Made by a program: the position numbers and the translations under genes
The notes under the pieces: generated by a model
What the model was told of the DNA's origin: nothing
The model's database searches: none
Seen by the model: only the letters and a program-made list of their open reading frames with translations
Shown here: in pieces, positions 43,601 through 54,612 of the stretch
Numbering within the stretch: the first letter of the stretch is position 1
Layout: the number at the start of each line of letters is the position of its first letter
Source of the DNA: Neoarius graeffei
Lineage: Eukaryota; Chordata; Actinopteri; Siluriformes; Ariidae
Reading direction: 5' to 3'
DNA: 64,000 bases
NCBI RefSeq assembly: GCF_027579695.1
Contig: NC_083570.1
Location: forward strand, 4,309,001 to 4,373,000

Positions 43601-45050
43601 AACAGCTCAGTGCACAGACAGCAGTGGAGGACAGTGAGAGGATCTTTACTGAGCTGATCAGCTCCATGGAGAAAAAGCGCTGGGAGGTGATGGAGCTGAT
43701 CAGAGATCAGGAGAAGGCTGAACTGAGTCGAGCTGAACGACTCCTGGAGCAACTGGAGCAGGAGATTGCTGATCTTCAGAGGAGAGTCACTGAGCTGGAG
43801 CAGCTTTCACACACACGTGATCACATCCATTTCCTCCAGGTAACACTCACTGTCTGATCTACAGAGCCAGCTGTTCCTCACACACTCTCTAAAACACCTC
43901 TCATTAAGGGAACAATAAATGTCCCTGTCTGACATCACAAGTGGGTTTTACATTTCATTTGCTTTCTGTAGGTTTTAGCTTCTGGACGTCGCTCTCCTCT
44001 CATCCAAAGACCAGATTTTCACACATCCAGCGTCACTGTCCGTCAACATCTCTCATTTGATGGAGTGAGGAATTCTCTCTCAGATCTGAAAAAGAGACTC
44101 GAGGAATTCTGTGAGGAGGAATTCAACAAAATCCCTCCACATGGTAAGAGGAGCTGTTCCTGCTGGAGAAACACAGTGATGTGTTATTTCTTAGCGATGC
44201 TCCTGCTTTCTTTTCTGCAGACACTTTATTCACCCGACACTTTGAACTAAAACACTGATTTAAAATGAATAAACTGACTGGATCACTTTCAACTCTTTCC
44301 ATCTTTTACACAAACTCATGTTTCTATTTTTCTCTCCACAGCTGCAGCAGTTCAGATCATTTCAGAACCAGAACCACAGAGCAGAGAAGAGTTTCTGAAA
44401 TGTACATCTAACACACACACACTTCACATAAATATACTGTGTGAATTAAACCCAACATGTTCACATTGTTCAGTTTGTTTTTCTCTTTTATTTTAGATTT
44501 CTGTTATCTGACTCTGGATCCCAACACGGCACATCGTCGCCTCATTCTGTCTGACAAGAACAGAGCGGTGAAAGACAGTGGGAGAGAGCAGCTTTACTCT
44601 GATCATCCAGAGAGATTTGATTACTGGGAGCAGGTGTTGTGTAAGGAGAGTGTGTGTGGACGCTGTTACTGGGAGGTGGAGTGGAGCGGGGCTGGTGGTG
44701 TGGACATATCAGTCTCATATAAAGACATCAGCAGGAAAGGACAGGGTAATGAGTGTAGGTTTGGAGGCAACAATCAGTCCTGGAATTTGCGGTGTTCTTC
44801 TTCTTTCTGTTTCTGGCACAACAACATTAAGACTGAGCTCAAAGTTCCATCCCCCTCCAGAATAGGAGTGTATGTGGATCACAGTGCAGGAACTCTGTCC
44901 TTCTACAGCGTCTCTGATGCAATGAAGCTCCTCCACAGAGTCCACACCACATTCACTCAGCCTCTATTCACTGGGTTTGGGTTCGGCAAAGTTCCTGGGT
45001 TCGCATTCTACTGGCATTATGGTTCTGCTGTGAGGTTGTGTGATCCATAG
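40602..45050 (+). CDS. finTRIM-like E3 ubiquitin ligase gene 2 (six coding exons, 568 aa)
   Basis: Coding exons: 40602-41192, 43368-43463, 43606-43839, 43972-44143, 44342-44401 and 44497-45050, with GT/AG borders and joining phases; the stop is TAG. The protein is collinear with gene 1 but three residues shorter at the N-terminus. RING (CPLC, CGHSFC, CINGC, CPQC), B-box-like CDICTGRKHK, B-box 2 (CSEHNKLIEIYC ... HKGHD), coiled coil (exons 2-3) and B30.2 ([34 protein letters not shown]) are complete. Exons 2-4 and the introns are nearly identical to gene 1; differences concentrate in exon 1 and in B30.2 loops (VDISVSYK, KGQGNECRF, SSSFCFWHNN). Role as for gene 1: predicted cytoplasmic ubiquitin ligase of innate immunity. 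Likely functional. Confidence 0.9.
41463..42120 (-). mobile_element. L1/Tx1-like LINE 3' fragment in TRIM gene 2 intron 1
   Basis: Same insertion as 24837-25500 with the same poly-A end (T run at 41463-41474). Minus-strand frames at 42126-41827 ([29 protein letters not shown]) and 41811-41602 ([20 protein letters not shown]). A 3-bp difference from unit A keeps the frame open. Confidence 0.72.
42367..42780 (-). mobile_element. Tc1 element E, 3' fragment in intron 1 of gene 2
   Basis: Same fragment as element C: TIR at 42367-42400, 3' UTR, last 61 codons (42773-42588), breakpoint next to CAGCGCTGCTCTTGCTCC of gypsy gag. The shared breakpoint shows common descent with gene 1's intron. Confidence 0.88.
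42781..43245 (-). mobile_element. Gypsy fragment (LTR and gag start) in intron 1 of gene 2
   Basis: Counterpart of 26159-26610. The primer site lies next to GTGGTGCCGAAAGCCAGGAA (minus strand), and the LTR runs from about 42932 to 43235. No full gag frame is present. Confidence 0.8.
43571..43597 (+). repeat. (TG)n tract at the 3' splice site of TRIM gene 2 exon 3
   Basis: About 13 TG units directly before TCCTAACAG (acceptor AG 43604-43605), shorter than the tract in gene 1. Confidence 0.92.
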
Positions 45051-45205
45051 TAAAAAAAAAAGTGTGGAGTGTTTTCTGTAAAATTCCTGCACGTTGCCAC
45101 GTTGTTGTTCAGTCGTCTGTTTCACTAGAACACAATCCAGCCGCACAAAACACTCATTTTAATATTTAAGTTAAAACATGTATAATGTAAATGTATAACA
45201 ATTAA

Positions 45206-46108
45206 AGTAGACTGCCTTTCAGATTTTTCGAATTTAGGCCATAAATAGAATTTTCCCTGATACCCAATTATTTTAGTGGACCGAAAGCTACTGAATTTGA
45301 GACTCAGACTTCAAATTTTATTACTTTTTTTTTCCTAAAAGAACAATTAATGAATTTAGAGCCACGTGGCCCTAAATTCTCCGCCATTTTTTCTTGCCTC
45401 ACCGTGACCTTATCCAACATGCTATGTCGTGCATGAGGTGTTGGGATTTCCCTGTTGTGGGATACAAATTTGCAACCTGAGAGAACAATGGAAGACGTGA
45501 GTGTGCGCATGAAACATGGAAGACCGACTACAGTAACAGAAAGTGGGAAGAAAAGACTCTGTATTGCGAAGGAAAGGAAACGCAGGACCAAAATAATAAC
45601 AACAAACACAAAAATCAAAAAGATGAATGTAACGGCTTCACTGATCTAGTGGACACTGAAACAGGCAGGCGGGATCAATGTCACTTTAGTTTTTATTTTT
45701 TAAACTGTCACTTAACACAAAACACGCTTTTCAGCAATTTCAAAATAAACTGTGTGCCACTGCACCGACATGATTTCAGCCAGGGGAAGAGATTTACACT
45801 GTGCACACACACACAGCATCTTCACCGGGCTCGTGCTCCACTCACCAACTGGCATTTGACCACGCCCCCCGCCACAGTGAAAAAGAACCATATACTGTCT
45901 TGCACAACGAAATAAACTGCGCAGTATGATAGTGAATTGAGAGGTTGTTCACCAGAAGTTGTGCAATATACAGTAGGTGTATAGTTTAATTACACACATT
46001 TTCACTCAGTGGTCTTCACCATCGCAATGATAAAAAAAGAACCTTCTATGTAAACTATCTAATGCACAGGAATAATATTTACATTGTGAAATCAATATAT
46101 ACTTTTCA
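45206..46108 (-). mobile_element. Truncated copy of the TTAA-flanked TIR element (unit B)
   Basis: It starts AGTAGACTGCCTTTCAGAT after TTAA (45202-45205) and is collinear with 28970-29855 and with the reverse complement of 57590-58452. It is cut by the SINE at 46109. Confidence 0.7.
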
Positions 46109-46486
46109 TTATCTCATCTCATTATCTCTAGCCGCTTTATCCTGTTCTACAGGGTCGCAGGCGAGCTGGAGCCTATCCCAGCTGACTACGGGCGAAAGGC
46201 GGGGTACACCCTGGACAAGTCGCCAGGTCATCACAGGGCTGACACATAGACACAGACAACCATTCACACTCACATTCACACCTACGGTCAATTTAGAGTC
46301 ACCAGTTAACCTAACCTGCATGTCTTTGGACTGTGGGGGAAACCGGAGCACCCGGAGGAAACCCACGTGGACACGGGGAGAACATGCAAACTCCACACAG
46401 AAAGGCCCTCGCCAGCCACGGGGCTCGAACCCGGACCTTCTTGCTGTCAGGCGACAGCGCTAACCACTGCACGACCGTGCCGCCCC
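46109..46486 (-). repeat. tRNA-headed SINE with adjacent deletion
   Basis: Full-length minus-strand copy: 3' end TCATCTCATTATCTC at left, head GGGGCGGCACGGTCGTGCAG at right. Compared with unit A (29850-30130), about 280 bp present there are missing here and the SINE stands in their place. Confidence 0.85.
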
Positions 46487-47500
46487 AATGATGACATCGA
46501 TTTGCTGAATAAAATGATAGGAATAAGCTTCAGATCAACTTACTGAACAAATCTAAAATTAAGCATGAAAACATCATCAATTATGAACAATTAATCGATA
46601 ACAAGGATTTGGAATGAGATCAGTGTAATTTTGTAGCTGGATTATTCAAGATTTCCTTTAGCAGTTGCTTCTTGAAAAGGGGCAGCGACATACTGTTTTG
46701 TAATTGTTTTTTTTTTTAGACTACTCCATCCAAAGGGTCGTCTATACATTAAAGTAAACTGTCGCTGATTAGATTTGGTTCGAATTGGTCTTGTTATTGC
46801 ACTGTCTTGTGTTGTGTTTGTGGATATCTGAGTTATATATAATACTTTCTCTGTAATGTGCTGGTAAACATCAACTTCCATAGATGATTTTGTGAACAAA
46901 AAGACTAATCTGTAATTTGTTAATGTCATATATTGTTAATCCTTTTAAGTCATGAAACTAATTTGTTGAAGGGAATGTATATGACACATTTGAAGCGATC
47001 CTAATAAAGCGTTTCTGTAGTAAGAGCAGTGGCTTTAGCGTTGTTGGATAAGTGCTTGCCCATATAATATTACAGTATGTTCGGTATGGGCAAATCTAGG
47101 TGTAGTATAGAATCATAAGTGTTTTTTGTGATAGTAAATTTCCAACCTTTCGTATTATTCCGATATTTTTGTCTATCTTTTTGCTAATGAGCTCAACATG
47201 ATTTTTCCATGCAAGTTTTTCATCTATTAAAACACCTAAGAAGCGTGTCTCTGTATGTTGTCAATATATATTCTGGCATTTTTATGACACTATTTTTTAC
47301 TTTTTCCCACAAAGATGATGAAATTTGTTTTTTTTTTATATTTAAGGACAGTTTGTTTGCTCAAAACCACTTTTTTACCCCACTCATTTCAGAATTCATG
47401 GAGCTAACTAGGACATCAAAATTTCAGTGGGACATAAACAGGTTTGTGTTGCCTGCAAATACTAAAGTAAACAGTTTTTTGGATACAAATGCTAAGTCAT
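46487..47500 (-). mobile_element. Degenerate LINE reverse-transcriptase relic (unit B)
   Basis: Counterpart of 30130-31150. The minus-strand frame 46929-46642 contains RPIRTKSNQRQFTLMYRRPF and ends WSSLKKKTITKQYV, C-terminal features of a LINE RT. The N-terminal part is missing, as in unit A. Confidence 0.62.
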
Positions 47501-47502
47501 TT

Positions 47503-49050
47503 ACAGTGGTGCTTGAAAGTTTGTGAACCCTTTAGAATTTTCTATATTTCTGCATAAATATGACCTAAAACATCTTCAGATTTTCACACAAGTCCTAAAA
47601 GTAGATAAAGAGAATCCAGTTAAACAAATGAGACAAAAACATTATACTTGGTCATTTATTTATTGAGGAAAATGATCCAATATTACATATCTGTGAGTGG
47701 CAAAAGTATGTGAACCTCTAGGATTAGCAGTTAATTTGAAGGTGAAATTAGAGTCAGGTGTTTTCAATCAATGGGATGACAATCAGATGTGAGTGGACAC
47801 CCTGTTTTATTTAAAGAACAGGGATCTATCAAAGTCTGATCTTCACAACACGTTTTTGGAAGCGTATCATGGCATGAACGAAGGAAATTTCTGAGGACCT
47901 CAGAAAAAGCATGGCTGATGCTCATCAGGCTGGAAAAGGTTACAAAACCATCTCTAAAGAGTTTGGACTCCACCAATCCACAGTCAGACAGATTGTGTAC
48001 AAATGGAGGAAATTCAAGACCATTGTTACCCTCCCCAGGAGTGCATGACCGACAAAGATCACTCCAAGAGCAAAGCGTGTGATAGTCGACGAGGTCACAA
48101 AGGACCCCAGGGTAACTTCTTAGCAACTGAAGGCCTCTCTCACATTGGCTAATGTTAATGTTCATGAGTCCACCATCAGGAGAACACTGAACAACAATGG
48201 TGTGCATGGCAGGGTTGCAAGGAGAAAGCCACTGCTCTCCAAAAAGAACATTGCTGCTCATCTGCAGTTTGCTAAAGATCATGTGGACAAGTCAGAAGGC
48301 TATTGGAAAAATGTTTTGTGGACAGATAAGACCAAAATAGAACTTTTTGGTTCAAATGAGAAGCGTTATGTTTGGAGAAAAGAAAACACTGGATTCCAGC
48401 ATAAGAACCTTATCCCATCTGTGAAACATGGTGGTGGTAGTATCATGGTTTGGGCCTGTTTTGCTGCATCTGGGCCAGGACGGCTTGCCATCATTGCTGG
48501 AACAATGAATTATAGTGGCGAATTCTAAAGGGAAATGTCAGGACATCTATCCATGAACTGAATCTCAAGAGAAGGCGGGTCATGCAGCAAGACAACAAGC
48601 CTAAGCACACAAGTCATTCTACCAAAGAATAGTTAAAAATGAAAAAAGTTAATGTTTTGGAATGGCCAAGTCAAAGTCCTGACCTTCATCCAATCGAAAT
48701 GTTGTGGAAGGACCTGAAGCGAGCAGTTCATGTAAGGAAACCCACCAACATCCCAGAGTTGAAGCTGTTCTGGATGGAGGAATGGGCTAAAATTCCTCCA
48801 AGCCGGTGTGCAGGACTGATCAACAGTTACCGCAAATGTTTAGTTGCAGTTATTGCTGCACAAGGGGATCACACCAGATACTGAAAGCAAACATTCACAT
48901 ACTTTTGCCACTCACAGATATGTAATATTGGATCATTTTCCTCAATAAATAATTGACCAAGTATAATATTTTTGTCTTGTTTGTTTAACTGGGTTCTCTT
49001 TATCTACTTTTAGGACTTGTGTGAAAATCTGATGATGTTTCAGGTCATAT
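47503..49050 (+). mobile_element. Tc1 element F, main part
   Basis: 5' TIR at 47503 (CAGTGGTGCTTGAAAG), transposase pseudogene, 3' UTR to GGTCATATTTA, then LINE copy 3. The missing 3' TIR is found on the other side of the LINE at 52410-52468, so the LINE split this element. TGA directly after the start (ATGGCATGA) and further stops disable the transposase. Confidence 0.9.
47868..48884 (+). pseudogene. Tc1 transposase pseudogene (element F)
   Basis: Recognisable from the start region through the open stretch 48145-48528 (first Asp in WTDKTKIELF, GGGSIMVWACFAAS) to 48639-48884 ([18 protein letters not shown] ... AQGDHTRY). The second catalytic region near 48590 reads NKPKHT where related copies have NDPKHT, so that Asp is lost. 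Several stops. Confidence 0.85.
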
Positions 49051-49370
49051 TTAGATTAGATTAGATTAGATTAGATTAGATTAGATTAGATTAGATTAGA
49101 TTAGATTAGATTAGAATTTTATTGATCCCTTTGGGAGGGTTCCCTCAGGGAAATTAAAATTTCAGTAGCATCATTATAGGATAAACAGAGAACAGAATAG
49201 AAAAAAGAGAGAACTTCTAGATAAATTTAGTCTTTAGAAAACTTCTAGATAAATAAATTAAGTATTTACATATACATATATATTAAAAAAAGATTTGAAA
49301 AAAGTCCAGCAGGAGAGGTATTGCACATTTTTATTGCACATTGTCCAGTATTGCTTTTTGTCAAGCTAGG

Positions 49371-51244
49371 CTACTGCTCCTTCCCGTCCTCTGTCCTCCT
49401 GTCCCCCCCCCGAGAGGAGTTGTACAGTCTGATGGCGTGAGGGACAATGGAGTTTTTAAGTCTGTTAGTCCTGCACTTGGGAAGGAGCATTCTGTCACAG
49501 AATGCTGAACAGGCTCCTCTGGTTGCTGATGACGGTGTGCAGAGGGTGACTGGCATCATCCGTGATGTTCAGTAGTTTGTCCATAGACCTCTTCTCTGCC
49601 ACTGTCACCAGAGACTCCAGCTTCATGCCAACCACAGAGCTGGCCCGCCTGATCAGTTTGTCCAGCCTGGATGTGTCCTTCTTGGATGTGCTGCCCCCCC
49701 AGCACACCACGGTGTAAAACAGGACACTGGTGACCACAGACGGATAGAACATCCACAGGAGTTTCCTGCAGATGTTAAAGGACTGCAGCCTCCTCAGGAA
49801 CTATAGCCTGCTCTGTCCTTTCCTGTACAATTGGTTGGTGTTGCAAGTCCAGTCCAGCTTGCTGTCCAGCCACAGCCCGAGGTACTTGTAGGAATCCACA
49901 GCCTCCACCTCGACTCTCTCGATCAGAACTGGTAATGACCTTGGTCTGGACCTCCCAAAATCGATGACCAGCTCCTTGGTCTTCGAGGTGTTGAGCTGCA
50001 GATAGTTCCTGTTGCACCAAACAGCAAAGTCCCTCACCAGGCTCCTCTACTCCTCCTCTCTGTTGTCCCTGATACACCTCACAATGGCTTTGTCATCGGC
50101 GAACTTCTAAACATGACACAGCTCTGAGTTGTAGCAGAAGTCTGCGGTATACAGGGTGAAGAGAAGAGGGGCCAGCACTGTGCCCTGGGGTGCTACAGTG
50201 CTGCTAATCACAGTGCCAGACATGATGTCCTTCAGCCTGATGTACTGTGGCCTGCTGGTGAGGTAGCTGGAGATCCAGGTGACCAGGCAGGGGTCCACTC
50301 ACATCCTGTTCAGTTTGTCCTGAAGCATAAGGGTCTGGATGGTGTTGAAGGCACTCGAGAAGTCCAAGAAGAGGATCCTCACTGTGCCATTTCCCTGATC
50401 CAGATGCGAGTGGGCTCGGTGTAGCAGGTAGAGGATGGCATCTTCCACACCAACACCTGCCCGGTATGCAAACTGCAGACAGTCCTGGGCATGTTACACC
50501 TGGGGTCTGAAGAGGCTGAGGAAGAGCCGCTCCAACATCTTCATCAGATGTGAAGTGAGTCCCACCGGTCGGAAGTCATTCAGCTAGCTGGACTGGTTCT
50601 TCTTGGGAACTGGAACAATATATGATGTCTTCCAGAGGGTGGGTACTCTCCCCTGCTGCAGGCTGAGGTTGAAGATGCATTGGAGTGGTTCACCCAGTTC
50701 AGCAGCGCAGGTCTTCAGTAGTCAGGGACACACCTTGTCCAGGCCTGCTGCTTTCCTGTGGTGAAGCTTCCTCAGTTGACCTCTGACCTGGTCTGCAGTA
50801 ATGCATGGAGGAGTCTGTGTTGAGGTGGGGGGAGGGGGAGGCTGCTGCAATGACTGGGGGGAGGTGTGTTGAGGGAAGAGGGAGAGATGGCTGCAGTGAG
50901 GGGGAGGGTGGGTGGTTGAACCGGTTGAAGAAGTCATTCAGCTCGTTTGCCCTCTCCACTGTCCCCTCAACGACTCTGGTCTTTGTGTTGTGGCCTGTGA
51001 TGGTTTTCACACCTTCCCAGACCTCCCTCATGCTGTTCTCCTTCAGCTTCTGCTCCACCTTTCTCCTGTAGCTGTCCTTAGCTTCCCTCACGCAACGTTT
51101 CACGTCCTGCTGTGCTGCTTTCATTGCCTCCCTGTCTCTGCTCCTGAAGGTGGCCTTCTTCCTGTTGAGGACAGCTTTGACTTCCTGTGTTACCCATGGC
51201 TTGTTATTAGGGTAACACCGTACAGTCTTAGCAGGGGAGACCAC
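49371..51244 (-). pseudogene. LINE reverse transcriptase (copy 3), heavily broken
   Basis: Fragments in different frames: 51244-50699 (RSRDREAMKAAQQDVKRCVR, ITGHNTKTRVVEGTVERANE), 50298-50107 (VTWISSYLTSRPQYIRLKDI, APQGTVLAPLLFTLY), 50037-49801 (AVWCNRNYLQLNTSKTKELV) and 49752-49495. The FADD box is intact in sequence near 50093-50104, with a stop three codons before it. Confidence 0.83.
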
Positions 51245-51453
51245 ATCTGCACAGAAGTTGAGCTAATCCGTCAGACAGTGTGTCAGGCCCTCTATGTCCT
51301 CACAGTGTGGGCTAAGCAGCACATCCCAGTCCATGGTGTCATAACAGTCTCTGAGGGCATCTTCCATTTCAGGGGACCACCTCCTGATGGAGCTAATTTG
51401 GACCAGGGGGGTGTACTTCGGCTGTAGACGAACCAGGTTGTAGTCAGACTTCC

Positions 51454-52161
51454 CTAGTGGGGGATGGGTGTGACTCTGTATGCATCCCTCACATTAGCAT
51501 ACAGCAAGTCAGTTGTTCCATTGCTCCTACTTGGACAGTCCACAGCCTGGTAAAAAGCAGCCCAAGTAGAGTCCAAAGTAGCATGATTAAAGTCCCCAGA
51601 AACGATCATAAATGCCTCAGGGTGCTGTGTCTGCAGCCTTGCTGTGACAGAGTGAATCCTCTCACATGCAGCAGCTGCGTCTGCCCTTGGAGGGATGTAA
51701 ACACAGGTGGTGATCACGTGACTGAACTCCCTCAGCAGATAATATGGCCGCAGGCTAATGGCTAGCAGCTCCAAGTCTGGGCAACATAAGATTGTCTTTA
51801 CAGAGATATGTCCCGGGTTACACCAGTGGTTGTTCACATAAATGTTGAGTCCCCCACCTTTGCCTTTCCCGCATGCTTTAGTGTCTCTGTCAGCTCTCAC
51901 AACAGTGAATCCCCGCAGGTCCACGTTAGCATCCGGTACGAGATGTGTTAGCCATGTCTCCATCAAGATAAATAAGCTGTTCCCCTGGTAAATCCGCTGG
52001 TTGTTCAGTGCGGATAGCTCGTCGACCTTGTTCAGCAGCGAGTTCACATTCCCCATAATAACGGAGGGATTGGATGGTTTGCAGCACCGCCGGTTGTCCA
52101 CTAGCCTAGCCTTCAGCTTAGCCCTGGCTTTGCAGCCACTGGGTCTCCTCCTCAGCTCCAC
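51454..52161 (-). pseudogene. LINE endonuclease region (copy 3), 235-codon frame
   Basis: The best-preserved endonuclease of the three copies: GNVNSLLNKVDEL, ILMETWLTHLVPDANVDLRG, ADRDTKACGKGKGG, YIPPRADAAAACERI, IVSGDFNHATLDS and LLYANVRDAYRV, ending at a stop after TPIPH. The final SDH box is out of frame because of a one-base change near 51457 (TAGTGGGGGATGG against TAGTGGGGGGATGG in copy 1). Known role: nicking of target DNA. Confidence 0.82.
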
Positions 52162-52409
52162 CGGGATGGGGTGTCATATCCTGGCTCGTCCCATTGTTTT
52201 CACGGCCAGCAGTTCCTTTCTCGAATAAGCAAGAAAACTGGCTCCTGGTTGCGTGTTAAAGTTAAAAATATCCATGTGATATGAAGAAAAACACTATGTC
52301 TTCATAAGAAGAGCAGAAATGTAAAAAGGTGGAAAAAAGAGGTTTAAAGAACTAAAAACTACAGAGCTACTGGAGAGGCAGCCGTCTTCCACAGCACCAC
52401 TACACTTTT

Positions 52410-52468
52410 TCTATGCAGAAATCTAGAAAATTCAAAAGGGTTCACAAAATTTCAAGCACCACTGTAGT
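52410..52468 (+). mobile_element. Detached 3' TIR of Tc1 element F
   Basis: TATGCAGAAATCTAGAAAAT followed by GGGTTCACAAAATTTCAAGC and ACCACTG is the Tc1 3' terminus missing from 49050. It lies directly beyond the LINE 5' end. Confidence 0.87.
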
Positions 52469-52811
52469 ATAGGGTGACCAGATTTCTCTAGTCTGAAACC
52501 GGGACACTTTTGCGCGTGACCATGCTCGTGCACGCACACCTTTTTTTTACGTAAACGTGACACTCAGAGAGGTGCTCTATCATTTTGTTGAAGCTCACAT
52601 TTATCAACATCTCACATGAAATAAAACAAGCAGGCATTTTTGTTATCTAGTAGCATAGTGGTATACAGATCAGTTAAATTATGGTCAGACAACAGATTTT
52701 GTAATGGCTGAGAATAGGCCAGGCTATGTCCATAGGCCAAATTTAAACTGATTTATTTCACCTGTTTGTGAGAACACCAAGAAGAATGCATATGCACATG
52801 TAGGCTCATCA

Positions 52812-53176
52812 TCATTATCATTATCTCTAGCCACTTTATCCTTCTACAGGGTCGCAGGCAAGCTGGAGCCTATCTCAGCTGACTACAGGCGAAAGGCAGG
52901 GTACACCCTGGACAAGTCGCCAGGTCATCACAGGGCTGACACATAGACACAGACAACCATTCACACTCACACCTACGGTCAATTTAGAGTCACCAGTTAA
53001 CCTAACCTGCATGTCTTTGGACTGTGGGGGAAACCGGAGCACCCGGAGGAAACCCACGTGGACACGGGGAGAACATGCAAACTCCACACAGAAAGGTCCT
53101 CGCTGGCCATGGGGCTCAAACCCGGACCTTCTTGCTGTGAGGCGACAGCGCTAAGCACTACACCACCGTGCCGCCC
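52812..53176 (-). repeat. tRNA-headed SINE within the composite element
   Basis: Minus orientation: TCATTATCTCTAGCCACTTT at the 3' end and GGCGGCACGGTGGTGTAGTG at the head. The B-box is slightly decayed (GGGTTTGAGCCC). Confidence 0.85.
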
Positions 53177-53434
53177 ACATGTAGGCTATATCTCTAAAAT
53201 TGTATGCACTATAGCATGAACTTAAAAAGTAGATATGTGACCTCAACATAGCCTCGGTCAGAATCAACCTTACTAACTATTTCCCACAACTGAATAAATA
53301 AAGCAAGAATAGTGAACAATTTATTGGAAGGTGCAACAGGCTGTTCAACACAGCAATATGGCCAAACTGTCAGAATGGTATGTTAAACAGAAACAAAAAA
53401 GAGACAAGTGATTTGAGAATATATACCGGTACCT

Positions 53435-54030
53435 CGGAAGCCGAGAGAGACCCTTCATATAATCCTTTTTTTTTTATTCACCTTGTTATCCTGAGATAAC
53501 GACATAATTATTTCAGGATGTCGAGAAAACAACACAACTAATTCGAGATCTCAAGAAAACAAAACAATTATTTCATGATCTCGAGTAAACAGCTGAGAAA
53601 TGGTTCATTCAGGTGCGCCAAGAGACTTGTGATATGCTGACTTTGGGGCTATTTCTCATTCTGTATAGACGCAACTTTGGTCATTAGAATGGAATAATCG
53701 ATCACCTAATAAGGCAATATTTTGATCAGGGGTTGACACAGGGAGAGATTGCATTAAGTCTTTTAATAAGGGATAATTTCAAAATTAGTCCACGGCACCT
53801 CTGCAGAAGACTGGCCCGGCTTCGTCTCTACCGATGGAGATACAGTGATCCAGCTGAGATCATGAAATAATTGTTTTGTTTTCTCGAGATCTCGGAATAA
53901 CGGTTTTGTTTTCTCGAGATCTCGAATTAGTTGTGTTGTTTTCTTGAGATCCTGAATTAATTATGTCATTATCTCGGGATAACAAGGTGAATAAAAAAAA
54001 GATTATATGAAGGGCCTCTCGCGGCTTCCG
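53435..54030. mobile_element. 596-bp TIR element with GAGATCTCGA-rich arms
   Basis: Inverted arms of roughly 150 bp start CGGAAGCCGAGAGAGACCC at left and end GGGCCTCTCGCGGCTTCCG at right, with repeated TCTCGAGA/GAGATC blocks. The middle holds about 60 open codons on the plus strand (about 53690-53870) reading GLTQGEIALSLLIRD and LCRRLARLRLYRWRYS, reminiscent of the N-terminal HTH of integrase-like transposases. Confidence 0.75.
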
Positions 54031-54612
54031 TAAATATACACTCAAACAAAACAGCAGTAAAGGAGGAGAGGGGCGACAGCCTGAGGAAAGCCCCCACAGG
54101 AGCGCACAGCATTTGCAACATAGGCTACCCAACTCAGTACAAGAACAAAACACTTACAGTGTGTGCAGTAGGCTTCGTGCACATTGTTCTGCACCTCTCG
54201 GAGGAAGGGGTAGGTGCCCTGTAAACCTCTGGAAAAGGTACATTTTCTTTTCAGCATAATTGCTGCGGCATTACTGCTGCTAGCTGCTACACAAAGAACA
54301 TTCGTGCCAGTTAATGTTTATTTTATTGTTGCATGGCAACACGTTCTGCTGTCTGGAATAATGTGGCTAAATAAACACCCATGCCACAGGGCCAGGGGGC
54401 AGTAACCAGGAAAGTTTGCGATTCCTGTCAATTCATCAAAATAGTAAATGCAGACATTTCTCCGCTAATGATTCCCACGCTGCTCAGTCGCAAACGTTGT
54501 GAGTGGTGAAAACCAGGACATATCCGTGTCCCAACAGACTTTTGTCGGGACTCGGGACACACAACCCCAAATCGGGACTGTCCCGGTAAAACCGGGACAT
54601 CTGGTCACCCTA

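Larger units (their letters stand above)
49051..52393 (-). mobile_element. Rex1/L2-like LINE copy 3 (about 3.3 kb)
   Basis: (GATTA)n tail at 49051-49113; 5' end near 52393 (GGCTGCCTCTCCAGTAGC on the minus strand). It is inserted in Tc1 element F, whose 3' terminus continues at 52410. RT is broken by many frameshifts; the endonuclease is largely open. Confidence 0.87.
52470..54612. mobile_element. Composite inverted-repeat element (TAGGGTGACCAGAT ends)
   Basis: It starts TAGGGTGACCAGAT and ends ATCTGGTCACCCTA; near each end GGGACA/TGTCCC-type sequence (CCGGGAC) recurs. It lacks a transposase frame. Inside are a SINE (52812-53176) and a smaller TIR element (53435-54030), so it is a three-level nest. 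The core is about 1.2 kb when these are removed. Superfamily uncertain, possibly hAT. Confidence 0.7.
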
